NCBI GenBank assembly: GCA_947594425.1
Contig: CANQED010000001.1
Location: 186,001 to 250,000 of the forward strand
Source of the DNA: an uncultured Ruminiclostridium sp.
Lineage (GTDB): Bacteria; Bacillota; Clostridia; Oscillospirales; Ruminococcaceae
Direction: 5' to 3'
DNA: 64,000 nt
The notes below the pieces were generated by a model. It was not told the origin of the DNA. It did no database searches and saw only the letters and a program-made list of their open reading frames with translations. The translations under genes and the position numbers were made by a program. The number at the start of each line of letters is the position of its first letter. The stretch's first letter is position 1. Below, piece after piece: positions 43,108-51,750 of the stretch.

Positions 43108-43596
43108 TTACGACTTGGCAAGATAGTCCGCCTGTATCACCATCTCGGCGTTGTTTAGGCAGACCTCGACGGTATTTACGGTATATCCGCAAAGCTTGGC
43201 GGTCTTTTCGGCGTCTGTGCCGCATATGGTGCTTACCGCGAGCACGAGCCTGTCCATATTGGGCAGGCTGTCAAGCTCGCCGCGCATATCAAACGTATCG
43301 CTTTGCTTAGGCTGATCGTCCGAGGATAAACGATTTTGCTGTTTTATCTTAGCGCATAATATTTTAACTATCCATTCTATAAACGCGCCCGTGCCCTTGA
43401 TATCCGAGCCCGCTATCGCGGTAAAGCTGTCCTTTACCGTCCTGTGCAGGGCGCTGACGGCCGCGTCCTCGCTTTTTAAGGCAAAGCGCGCTATCTTGTA
43501 CAGCGGGCGGTATACCGCCGAATACAGCGAGATAAACGCCTCGGTATCGCCGCCTTTGCTCTTTGTGATAAGCTTATTCAATTCTTCGGGGTCCAT
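43108..43596 (-). CDS. ECF sigma-factor-like protein
   Basis: The 162-residue product has the outline of a small sigma-70 protein. A region 2-like N-terminus (LNKLITKSKGGDTEAFISLYSAVYRPLYKIARF) is followed by a linker and a region 4-like C-terminus (LDSLPNMDRLVLAVSTICGTDAEKTAKLCGYTVNTVEVCLNNAE) with a helix-turn-helix. Several usual positions are changed: the region 2.3-2.4 segment is weak (EWIVKILCAKIKQQNR). It may be a divergent sigma factor or a DNA-binding protein derived from one. It sits between a receiver-like regulator and a large membrane protein. Confidence 0.65.
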   Translation of the reverse strand: MDPEELNKLITKSKGGDTEAFISLYSAVYRPLYKIARFALKSEDAAVSALHRTVKDSFTAIAGSDIKGTGAFIEWIVKILCAKIKQQNRLSSDDQPKQSDTFDMRGELDSLPNMDRLVLAVSTICGTDAEKTAKLCGYTVNTVEVCLNNAEMVIQADYLAKS

Positions 43597-43630
43597 ATAT
43601 TTTCCCTCCTGCTCGACATCTTAAATATAC

Positions 43631-44224
43631 TCAAATAAAATTACGCACCTCAAATTTATACCCGACGCCCCATATATGCTTTAGCGTCCATCTGTCCGAC
43701 AGCCCCTCAAGCTTAGATATAAGGGATAAGACCGTGTCGTCGGTCATAGTCTGTATATCCGCGATATCCGCGCCGAACACCTCGAGCGCGAGCTGCTCGC
43801 GGGAAAACACCCTGTTCGGGTTAGCGGCAAAGCATTTAAACAGTTCAAGCTCGTTGAGCGTCAGCTCTACCCGCTTTCCGCCCGCGGTGACGGACGGCTC
43901 GTCGGAGGACAAAATAAGGTCCGACGGCATATCGTCAAAGCCGAATATCTCCACCAGCCGCGAGAGGTCTATCGGCAGCGATATAACGCTCTTTCCCTTT
44001 CCGCCCTCTTTCAGACGGTATATCTCACACTGCGGGAAGAGCTCCCTGCATGTCTTTATCTGCGGACCGCGCCCCGATGAAAATATCGCAATGTCGGGCG
44101 CTCTGTCGGGCGAAATCTCGCCGTCGTCCGCATATATTACATCATAATCCGCTCCGCGCGCGGTGAGAGCGATAAGCTCACGCGTCAGCGCGTCTTCATC
44201 AGATAGCAGCAGTAATTTTTTCAT
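43631..44224 (-). CDS. OmpR-type winged-helix protein with degenerate receiver
   Basis: The ATG at 44224, with GGAG eight bases upstream, is preferred to the GTG at 44233. The 197-residue product has a receiver-like N-terminus (LLLLSDEDALTRELIALTARGADYDVIYADDGE) and a C-terminal OmpR/PhoB winged helix (LTLNELELFKCFAANPNRVFSREQLALEVFG, then KHIWGVGYKFEV). Where response regulators have the phospho-acceptor Asp, this one reads APDIAIFSS, with Ser instead, so it is unlikely to be switched by phosphorylation. No histidine kinase is adjacent. It probably leads the sigma-like/membrane-protein operon and may regulate its own promoter. Confidence 0.78.
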   Translation of the reverse strand: MKKLLLLSDEDALTRELIALTARGADYDVIYADDGEISPDRAPDIAIFSSGRGPQIKTCRELFPQCEIYRLKEGGKGKSVISLPIDLSRLVEIFGFDDMPSDLILSSDEPSVTAGGKRVELTLNELELFKCFAANPNRVFSREQLALEVFGADIADIQTMTDDTVLSLISKLEGLSDRWTLKHIWGVGYKFEVRNFI

Positions 44225-44267
44225 AATTCTCACTCCGTTATTTCAGCCCATAAAAGCCCATAATATT

Positions 44268-44296
44268 ATTATATACTCCCGCTCGGGTTTTTTCAA
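44268..44296 (-). promoter_or_regulatory. Promoter of the receiver-like regulator operon
   Basis: Minus strand TTGAAA (44291-44296), 17-base spacer, TATAAT (44268-44273). It is divergent from the groES promoter. Confidence 0.7.
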
Positions 44297-44368
44297 CCCG
44301 TAATTTTATTTTTTTAGAAAATGAATTGTGTAAACATTACCAAAATTATTTCTTTTTAGCGGCAGCGT

Positions 44369-44387
44369 TTTGTGATATTATCACAAA
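44369..44387. promoter_or_regulatory. Perfect 19-base palindrome between divergent promoters
   Basis: TTTGTGATATTATCACAAA, nine bases each side of a central T, lies 25 bases upstream of the groES -35. It resembles Rex (TTGTGA-N-TCACAA) and Crp/Fnr (TGTGA-N6-TCACA) sites but with a five-base centre, so the factor is unknown. Confidence 0.5.
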
Positions 44388-44412
44388 TTTAAGGAAAATT
44401 TGATATTAGGTC

Positions 44413-44440
44413 TTGATTTTTCAATTAAAAGTGATACAAT
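44413..44440 (+). promoter_or_regulatory. groESL promoter
   Basis: TTGATT (44413-44418), 16-base spacer, TACAAT (44435-44440), followed at once by the CIRCE operator. Confidence 0.75.
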
Positions 44441-44454
44441 AATGAATAGCGGAT

Positions 44455-44481
44455 TTAGCACTCAAGGGTCAAGAGTGCTAA
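44455..44481 (+). promoter_or_regulatory. CIRCE element, HrcA operator
   Basis: TTAGCACTC, nine bases, GAGTGCTAA: an exact match to the CIRCE consensus, 15 bases after the groESL -10. The HrcA repressor binds it until heat shock. hrcA itself is not in the window. Confidence 0.96.
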
Positions 44482-44540
44482 ATCCACGGCAAGACAAATC
44501 AGAAAGGTGCATTGCACCCGCAATAAAAGGAGGACTAACA

Positions 44541-46476
<1,936 letters not shown>

Positions 46477-46519
46477 TGACGCACAGACGGATAGATAAAC
46501 TAAAGCGAATAGGATAATG

Positions 46520-46552
46520 ACACGGCGTGTCCAAGCGGGCACGCCGTGTTTG
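46520..46552 (+). terminator. groESL terminator, first copy of a repeated hairpin
   Basis: CACGGCGTGTCC (46521-46532) pairs with GGGCACGCCGTG (46537-46548) around AAGC, followed by TTTGTTG. The central 24 bases recur exactly at 48340-48363. Confidence 0.8.
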
Positions 46553-46562
46553 TTGTGGCAGA

Positions 46563-46727
46563 TATGTGCTATATTCGCGTTATAAGGACGAGTTTTACAC
46601 GCAGCTAAGAGACATAGAAAACGAGCTGAGCCACTATCGGGCGTTTTTTTCGGGCAAGACGGTTTTCTGTAACTGCGACGACCCGTTTAAAAGCAATTTT
46701 GTGAAATATTTTTCAACGATTACTTGA
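46563..46727 (+). pseudogene. Fragment of an EcoRI-family adenine methyltransferase
   Basis: In the frame from about 46584 the DNA encodes KDEFYTQLRDIENELSHY and then GKTVFCNCDDPFKSNF, which matches the N-terminal part of the EcoRI-family adenine-specific methyltransferases (PF13651-type) from gut Clostridia. It stops after about 50 residues at 46725-46727, and the upstream part runs into the groEL terminator. So both ends are lost, and the SAM-binding and catalytic regions are absent. It overlaps the end of the convergent XRE gene by eight bases. It belongs with the broken HNH gene on the other side of that regulator. Confidence 0.68.
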
Positions 46728-47781
46728 ATAGCTTGCCGAATTCTATATCGATTCGTAGAAAATCAAATGCGTGGTCGTTTAAATATTCCCTGAAATCCTC
46801 CGACATCGGCTTGCCTTCGTTTCCGAACCAGTCGCGGGTATCGGTCTCTATTCTATCAAAAACGGGCGAAGTATATCGGTAGATTCCCGGCTTTTCAAAT
46901 ACTATCCTATCGTATTCAGCGGCGCAGGACTTCATCTCTTTCAAAAGACGCAAAATTTCTTTTCTGTCGGGGTTATCTTTTTTAATTATACCGTTTATCT
47001 TCTGACGGACGGCATAGTAGAGGCTGTGATTGAACTCGAGATAATTCCCGTCGGGTATCAGCGCGCAAAGAACCGCCTTTCCGGTGTCGGCAAAAGTGTA
47101 TGGCGCAAGCAGGGACAGATCCCATAAAATGCCCTCAAGATGACTCTTTATGCGGTTCTGTTTGAAGATTATAAGCTCCTCGTCTGACAGACAGTTTTCA
47201 AGGACCTGTTCACGTGAAAAAGGCTGTCTTTCGGGCAGAAGCTCGACATATTGCCTTGCCTCATCGCGGCGTCCGCGCCAACTTAAAAGCTGGGTTATAC
47301 CCTCTATAGCTTCGCTCCTTAAAAGCTCGTCGCTGCAGTTTTTGATCACAGCGTCGAAGAGCTTTATCGCCTTTTCCTGTTCGGCGACGTATTCCTTTTC
47401 GTCGCCGTATTCAAACGAACGGTTTGAGATAACCCATGCAAGGTTTGAAAGCCACCGCATATCGCCGGGATATTCCGATACAGCAGCTTCGCAGATACAC
47501 TGACGTTCGGCAAAATCCTCTGTTTTGAATGTGTGTTCATACGCCTCTTTGAGTTCATCATAGCGGCTGTCGGGGTCACTGTCGCACATTCCGAGTAGCT
47601 CATCGGCGCTGATCCCGAAAAGTCTTGCAATCGGAATGATCAAAGATAAATCCGGACTTGCATTATTTGTCTCCCATTTCGACACTGACTGAAACGATAC
47701 GTTCAGACGCGCCGCCAACTGTTCCTGCGTCAGTTTAGCCGCTTTGCGGTATTCTCTGATTCTTTCTCCTATGGTTTTCAT
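46720..47781 (-). CDS. XRE-family transcriptional regulator
   Basis: The frame opens at 47835, but AAAGGA eight bases before the ATG at 47781 supports that start, giving 353 residues. The N-terminus is a Cro/C1-type helix-turn-helix (IGERIREYRKAAKLTQEQLAARLNVSFQSVSKWE), ending in FGISADELL. The remaining 280 residues are helical with TPR-like spacing and may sense a ligand or peptide. It is intact, unlike its two neighbours. Its promoter is preceded by three phased TTAGAA/TTCTAA half-sites, probably its own operator. Confidence 0.85.
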   Translation of the reverse strand: MKTIGERIREYRKAAKLTQEQLAARLNVSFQSVSKWETNNASPDLSLIIPIARLFGISADELLGMCDSDPDSRYDELKEAYEHTFKTEDFAERQCICEAAVSEYPGDMRWLSNLAWVISNRSFEYGDEKEYVAEQEKAIKLFDAVIKNCSDELLRSEAIEGITQLLSWRGRRDEARQYVELLPERQPFSREQVLENCLSDEELIIFKQNRIKSHLEGILWDLSLLAPYTFADTGKAVLCALIPDGNYLEFNHSLYYAVRQKINGIIKKDNPDRKEILRLLKEMKSCAAEYDRIVFEKPGIYRYTSPVFDRIETDTRDWFGNEGKPMSEDFREYLNDHAFDFLRIDIEFGKLFK

Positions 47782-47825
47782 AAACATTTTCCTTTCAAAT
47801 AGATCCGTTCCGGAGCGGTAATTAA

Positions 47826-47854
47826 AGTATATCATAGCTTTTTTGGTATGACAA
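47826..47854 (-). promoter_or_regulatory. XRE regulator promoter
   Basis: Minus strand TTGTCA (47849-47854), 17-base spacer, TATACT (47826-47831). Confidence 0.7.
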
Positions 47855-47864
47855 TAACATATTT

Positions 47865-47892
47865 TTAGAAAGGAATTCTAATTTAATTAGAA
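47865..47892. promoter_or_regulatory. Three phased half-sites upstream of the XRE promoter
   Basis: TTAGAA (47865), TTCTAA (47876) and TTAGAA (47887) start exactly 11 bases apart. They form two overlapping palindromes: TTAGAA-N5-TTCTAA and TTCTAATTTAATTAGAA. The array ends 10 bases upstream of the XRE -35 and is a candidate operator. Confidence 0.5.
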
Positions 47893-48240
47893 AATTATGA
47901 GTGTTTCTTAACGCCGGTCGGCAGCACTCAGCTCGACCCGACCGAGATAGAAAATAGAGCCGCCGCTCTGATGGCGGACAAAAAAGTCACCGGGAAAAGC
48001 GGCGTGTATGAATATCTGTTAAGTAAGAAAGAGATATTTCTCAGCCTGCGGCAGTTCGAGGAGGATGACAGGCACACCGTCTACAAACAACAGCAAGGTA
48101 TTTGCCCTATCTGCAAAAAGCGCTTTTAATACGAGCAGCTGCACGCCGACCATATTACACCGTGGCACTCCGGCGGCAAATCCGTTATCAAAAACCTCCA
48201 CATGCTTTGCCGTGACTGCAGCTTGCAAAAGTCCGGGCAG
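47887..48240 (+). pseudogene. C-terminal fragment of an HNH endonuclease with a nonsense codon
   Basis: One frame encodes GSTQLDPTEIENRAA, DKKVTGKSGVYEYLLSKKE, then the zinc/HNH core: CPIC, an in-frame TAA at 48127-48129, then HADHITPWHSGGKS, NLHML and CRDC. This is the C-terminal end of the DUF262-type or related HNH nucleases. The N-terminal part is missing (a TAA lies at 47884), and the stop falls between the first zinc pair and the HNH motif. It cannot make a working nuclease. It lies on the far side of the XRE gene from the methyltransferase fragment. Confidence 0.78.
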
Positions 48241-48335
48241 ATTCAAGCACCATATGGAACACGCATATTATTTATCCGAGTAGCTTTCGCTGTTATGATT
48301 TATCATAAACGAATTAATAACCTAACAGAACAGAC

Positions 48336-48369
48336 AACTCGGCGTGTCCAAGCGGGCACGCCGAGTTTA
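48336..48369. terminator. Second copy of the groEL-type hairpin
   Basis: AACTCGGCGTGTCC (48336-48349) pairs with GGGCACGCCGAGTTT around AAGC. The inner 24 bases are identical to those at 46521-46548. 48241-48335 and 48370-48441 show no gene. Confidence 0.7.
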
Positions 48370-48441
48370 TATTGCACCATATTATAATTATAAGCTAAAA
48401 TTGACAATAATTCCCGTCGTCGGCGTTGCCGAGCGCTATCT

Positions 48442-48918
48442 TCACAGGCTCTCCGCCCACTCCTTAAGCTCGCTCTCGGACAGCCTGCCGTTAAGCATTC
48501 TCCCCTCGACGATTTTTGTGTCGGGCGAAGCAGAACCCTTTAAGCCCTCGACGGTCTTTCCAAAGCCGCTGCCGCCCGAGGTCGCGAACAGCACTATCTT
48601 CTTCCCCGAAAAGTCATAGCTCTCGAGAAACGTGTTTATGATAGTCGGCGCGACATACCACCATATAGGAAAGCCGATAAGGATAGTGTCGTACCCCGCG
48701 ATATCGGCGCTTTTATCGGCGAGCGCGGGGCGGCTCGACTTGTCGCTCATCTCGACCGAGCTTCGCGACTTCTTATCCATCCAATTGAGATCCGCCTTAG
48801 TGTAGGGCACTGCGGGCTTTATCTCATATATGTCAGCCCCTGCCGCTGTAGCAAGCGTTTTGGCGACTTCCGCCGTCCTGCCGCTTGCGGAAAAATATGC
48901 GACTAATGTTTTGCTCAT
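48442..48918 (-). CDS. Flavodoxin family protein
   Basis: The 158-residue product has the flavodoxin FMN loop at its N-terminus (VAYFSASGRTAEVAKTLA) and the following strand pattern (DTILIGFPIWWYVAPTII, IVLFATSGGSGFGKTV), of the type that acts as an NADPH- or ferredoxin-linked quinone or general reductase. It is the last gene of a TetR-controlled set with an aldo/keto reductase and a CMD-cupin protein. A frameshifted relative lies directly upstream. Confidence 0.85.
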   Translation of the reverse strand: MSKTLVAYFSASGRTAEVAKTLATAAGADIYEIKPAVPYTKADLNWMDKKSRSSVEMSDKSSRPALADKSADIAGYDTILIGFPIWWYVAPTIINTFLESYDFSGKKIVLFATSGGSGFGKTVEGLKGSASPDTKIVEGRMLNGRLSESELKEWAESL

Positions 48919-48935
48919 AAAGTATCATTTCCTTT

Positions 48936-49107
48936 CTATCGCTGTAAAATTCCATTCGCCCACGCAAGTATCTCATCTTCCGACGCGTCGACGGAAAAGC
49001 GCTGTCCGCTAAGCCACTCGGCACCGCTTGCCGCGCTTTCTCACCGAACAAGCGTTAACGCACACCGCCATAATTGCCGCAAAAAATATCAAAAAAAGCT
49101 TTTTCAT
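48936..49107 (-). pseudogene. Frameshifted lipoprotein-flavodoxin remnant
   Basis: An ATG overlapping the CMD-cupin stop (ATGA) opens a lipoprotein signal peptide with a VNACS lipobox. The frame soon ends, but a shifted frame continues as EWLSGQRFSVDASEDEILAWANGI to a stop at 48936-48938. That segment resembles the C-terminal end of flavodoxins, including the neighbouring one (LNGRLSESELKEWAESL). The body of the protein is missing, so it seems to be an internally deleted and frameshifted secreted flavodoxin. Confidence is limited by its shortness. Confidence 0.5.
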
Positions 49108-49859
49108 TTAAGCCCGCCGTACTGCTCGTCGTCGACGGGCTCCAGCCACTCGTTAGAACCGTTCTCGCCGGGGACCTCTATCGCGAGGTGGCTAAACCAG
49201 CTGTCGGGCGCGGCTCCGTGCCAGTGTTTTACACCCTCGGGGATATTTATGCAGTCGCCGGGGCGCATTTCTACAGCGTCCTTGCCCCACTCCTGATAGT
49301 ACCCGCGGCCGCCTACGCAGACGAGTATCTGCCCGCCGCCCTTAGTCGCGTGGTGTATGTGCCAGTTGTTGCGGCAGCCGGGCTCAAAGGTCACGTTGAA
49401 TATCCCCACCTGCTCTTTAGATACCGGCGCGAGATAGCTCTGCCCGATAAAATACTGCCTAAAGCCGTCATTCGGCGCGCCTATCGGGAAAAGGATAGTG
49501 TTCTGATATTTGTCTTTGTCGGAAAGAGCGGGCGCGTCGTCCTTCCACACGTCCTTTGCCATTCTGAACACTGCCCACGCCTTAGGCCAGCCGACATAAA
49601 AGCCGACGTGGGTAACTATCGCGGCGATCTCGGCTTTCGTCACGCCGTGCGCTTTGGCGTTCTCAAGATGATACACAAGCGACGAGTCGGTGATCCCTGA
49701 GCTCATCAGCGCCACGACGGTGATAATGCACCGCGTTTTAAGGTCGATGTCGGGGTTGTTCCAGTTCTCGCCGAAAAGCACATCGTCGTTAAAATGCGCA
49801 AAGTCGGGCGCAAACTCGCCGAGCTGATCTCTGCCTGCTGTCTGTGTGATTTTTTCCAT
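49104..49859 (-). CDS. Carboxymuconolactone decarboxylase-like protein fused to a cupin
   Basis: Residues 1-110 form an AhpD/CMD-like helical domain (LKTRCIITVVALMSSG, HLENAKAHGVTKAEIAAIVTHVGFYVGWPKAW), but the CxxC of AhpD peroxidases is absent. Residues 150-235 form a cupin (FEPGCRNNWHIHHATKGGGQILVCVGG, PGDCINIPEGVKHWHGA) with conserved His and Glu/Gln metal ligands. Proteins of this type accompany flavodoxins and aldo/keto reductases in Clostridia. The reaction is not known. It lies 19 bases after the aldo/keto reductase gene. Confidence 0.85.
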   Translation of the reverse strand: MEKITQTAGRDQLGEFAPDFAHFNDDVLFGENWNNPDIDLKTRCIITVVALMSSGITDSSLVYHLENAKAHGVTKAEIAAIVTHVGFYVGWPKAWAVFRMAKDVWKDDAPALSDKDKYQNTILFPIGAPNDGFRQYFIGQSYLAPVSKEQVGIFNVTFEPGCRNNWHIHHATKGGGQILVCVGGRGYYQEWGKDAVEMRPGDCINIPEGVKHWHGAAPDSWFSHLAIEVPGENGSNEWLEPVDDEQYGGLK

Positions 49860-49878
49860 GGTAAATTCCTCCTTAAAA

Positions 49879-50889
49879 TTAAACTACATTCCCTGCCTTT
49901 TGCTTGCCGTTTTGAGCCATAACTCCGACAAGCGCATGGGGAACATAAAGCTCTTCAAGATAATCTGTCTCCTCCTGCGAAAGCTCGATATCTACCGCCC
50001 TCGCCGCGCCGTCTACGTGCGAGAATTTCGTCGCGCCTACCACGGGAGCGGTCACCTTTGTTAACAGCCACGCAAGCGCTATCTCGGTCATAGATACCCC
50101 ACACCTGTCCGCTAATTCCGCGACGCGGGCGATAATTTTCCCGTCCGCCTCTGCGGAGGCGTCGTACTTGAATTTAGCATATGCGTCTTGCTCAAGGCGC
50201 TTAGAGGTCTCGCCGGGGCGCTTTGACAGCCGCCCTCCCGCGAGAGCGCTGTACGGGGTCATAGCTATATTTTGGTCGGCGCAGAAAGGCTTCATCTCGC
50301 GTTCTTCCTCGCGGAAGATAAGATTATAATGCCCCTGCACCGATATAAACTCCGTCAAATTATTCTCCCGCGCGAAAAAATTAGCCTTTGCCAACTGCCA
50401 CGCGTAGCAATTAGAAATGCCGATATACCGCGCTTTTCCCGCCTTTACCGCATTGTGCAGTCCGTCCATTATCTCCTCCATAGGAGTGTGATAATCCCAC
50501 ATATGATAGATGTAGAGGTCTACATAGTCCATACCGAGGTTCTTAAGGCTTTGGTCGAGATAATTTGCGATATGCCGCTGTCCGCTTACTTTCGCGTCTA
50601 TCTCGTCCTGCGTGCGCGGAGTAAATTTTGTCGCGATAACATAATCCTCCCGCCGCGCAAAATCCCGCAGAGCCCTCCCAACAAACTGTTCACTCGTGCC
50701 GTTTTGGTAAACAATTGCGGTATCATAGAAGTTTATCCCGAGGTCGAGCCCGTGCTTTATTATCTCCCGCGTTTCGCTCTCGCCGAGAGTCCAAGAGTGC
50801 TGACCCGTCGCCGCGTTGCCAAAGCCCATACACCCCATACAGATACGCGAGACCCTAAGGTCTGATTTTCCGAGCGCTGCATACTTCAT
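49879..50889 (-). CDS. Aldo/keto reductase
   Basis: The frame opens at 50931, but AGGAGG before the ATG at 50889 sets the start, giving 336 residues. The (alpha/beta)8 barrel shows the catalytic set of the family: the Asp and Tyr in NFYDTAIVYQNG, a Lys in VIATKF, and a position near VDLYIYHMWDYHTP where many members have a His. The C-terminal NADPH-binding segment (AWLLTKVTAPVVGATK) is present. It probably reduces aldehydes or quinone-type compounds. It is the first structural gene after the TetR repressor, 14 bases away. Confidence 0.9.
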   Translation of the reverse strand: MKYAALGKSDLRVSRICMGCMGFGNAATGQHSWTLGESETREIIKHGLDLGINFYDTAIVYQNGTSEQFVGRALRDFARREDYVIATKFTPRTQDEIDAKVSGQRHIANYLDQSLKNLGMDYVDLYIYHMWDYHTPMEEIMDGLHNAVKAGKARYIGISNCYAWQLAKANFFARENNLTEFISVQGHYNLIFREEEREMKPFCADQNIAMTPYSALAGGRLSKRPGETSKRLEQDAYAKFKYDASAEADGKIIARVAELADRCGVSMTEIALAWLLTKVTAPVVGATKFSHVDGAARAVDIELSQEETDYLEELYVPHALVGVMAQNGKQKAGNVV

Positions 50890-50903
50890 AAAAGCACCTC
50901 CTA

Positions 50904-51527
50904 TTAATTTCCCAAAAGATCTATCACACAATTATATACGATTTCGTATATTGTCATGAATACATAGTTTACTCCCGCCTGCTCCATTGCCGCCCGCTGT
51001 TTTTCGGTGACAAATGTGTACGGATATATCCCGAACATAAACGGGAAAAACGTGTAGACAAATTTTTGCTTTTCGCCTATCGACATTTCGGAGAAATATT
51101 GCTCCAAACAGCGCATAACTATCCTTAAAGAATTGCCGTAAGCTACCTTAAATTCCGCTAACCGCTCGGGGCGGCTATTGCTCTCCATATCGTAATGGTT
51201 CATCGACATTATTTTCAGCAGCTGTGCGCGGCTTTCGAGCGAATGCGCTATCTTATCTGCAAATTCTTCTTTTGTAAGCGAGGGGAATTTAAGCATTATG
51301 TCTTCCAGCTCCGCGTTCCACAGCTCATATTCGCGCTGTAATAGCGCGAGGAATATTTCTTCTTTCGTCTGAAAGTAATTGTAAATAGAGGTGCGGGTAA
51401 AGCTCGTTTCTGCGCTTATTTCTTTCAGCGTTATCTCTTTAAAGCTCATCGTCTGATACAGCTTCTCGCAGGCGTTTATTATCTCCTCTTTGCGCGCGCT
51501 TGTGAGCTCGGGCGAACCTTTGGGCAT
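50904..51527 (-). CDS. TetR-family transcriptional repressor
   Basis: The 207-residue product has the N-terminal TetR helix-turn-helix (KEEIINACEKLYQTMSFKEITLKEISAETSFTRTSIYNYFQTKEEIFLALL) and a helical C-terminal ligand-binding domain of about 150 residues. It is transcribed first, ahead of the aldo/keto reductase, CMD-cupin and flavodoxin genes. Two palindromes TGACAC-(C/G)-GTGTCA flank its promoter and are the obvious operators, so it should repress itself and the operon until an inducer binds. The inducer is unknown; electrophiles or quinones would suit the genes. Confidence 0.9.
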   Translation of the reverse strand: MPKGSPELTSARKEEIINACEKLYQTMSFKEITLKEISAETSFTRTSIYNYFQTKEEIFLALLQREYELWNAELEDIMLKFPSLTKEEFADKIAHSLESRAQLLKIMSMNHYDMESNSRPERLAEFKVAYGNSLRIVMRCLEQYFSEMSIGEKQKFVYTFFPFMFGIYPYTFVTEKQRAAMEQAGVNYVFMTIYEIVYNCVIDLLGN

Positions 51528-51565
51528 ATTGCGACCTCCTTATTTTTATTTGAGGCAATAAATTC

Positions 51566-51578
51566 TGACACCGTGTCA
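51566..51578. promoter_or_regulatory. TetR operator, promoter-proximal downstream copy
   Basis: TGACACCGTGTCA lies just after the -10 in the direction of transcription, around the expected start point. It is a near-perfect palindrome. Confidence 0.75.
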
Positions 51579-51586
51579 CTATGGAT

Positions 51587-51615
51587 AGTATACCACTATT
51601 CTGACACGGTGTCAA
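51587..51615 (-). promoter_or_regulatory. Promoter of the TetR redox operon
   Basis: Minus strand TTGACA (51610-51615), 17-base spacer, TATACT (51587-51592), overlapped by one operator and followed by the other. Confidence 0.8.
51602..51614. promoter_or_regulatory. TetR operator, copy overlapping the -35
   Basis: TGACACGGTGTCA covers most of the -35 element. Its centre is 36 bases from that of the other copy. Confidence 0.75.
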
Positions 51616-51689
51616 TATGTTTTAGAAAATTTCACCTATTTTTCACATTGCCGAGGTAGGGGCGCTTTGCGATAAAGCCCCAAATAATC

Positions 51690-51727
51690 AAAAATCCCCG
51701 TGAAAAATCAAAATTCACGGGGATTTT
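51690..51727. terminator. Terminator after the diguanylate cyclase gene
   Basis: AAAAATCCCCGTGAA pairs with TTCACGGGGATTTTT around a short A-rich loop; T-runs on both strands make it bidirectional. It lies 24 bases after the gene on the minus strand. Confidence 0.85.
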
Positions 51728-51750
51728 TGTGTTAAATATATAATTCTTTC

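Noticed and set aside
46521-48363. The two identical hairpins as the start of a CRISPR or retron-type structure
   Set aside because: There are only two copies, 1.8 kb apart, with no cas or reverse transcriptase gene. Terminator duplication explains them.
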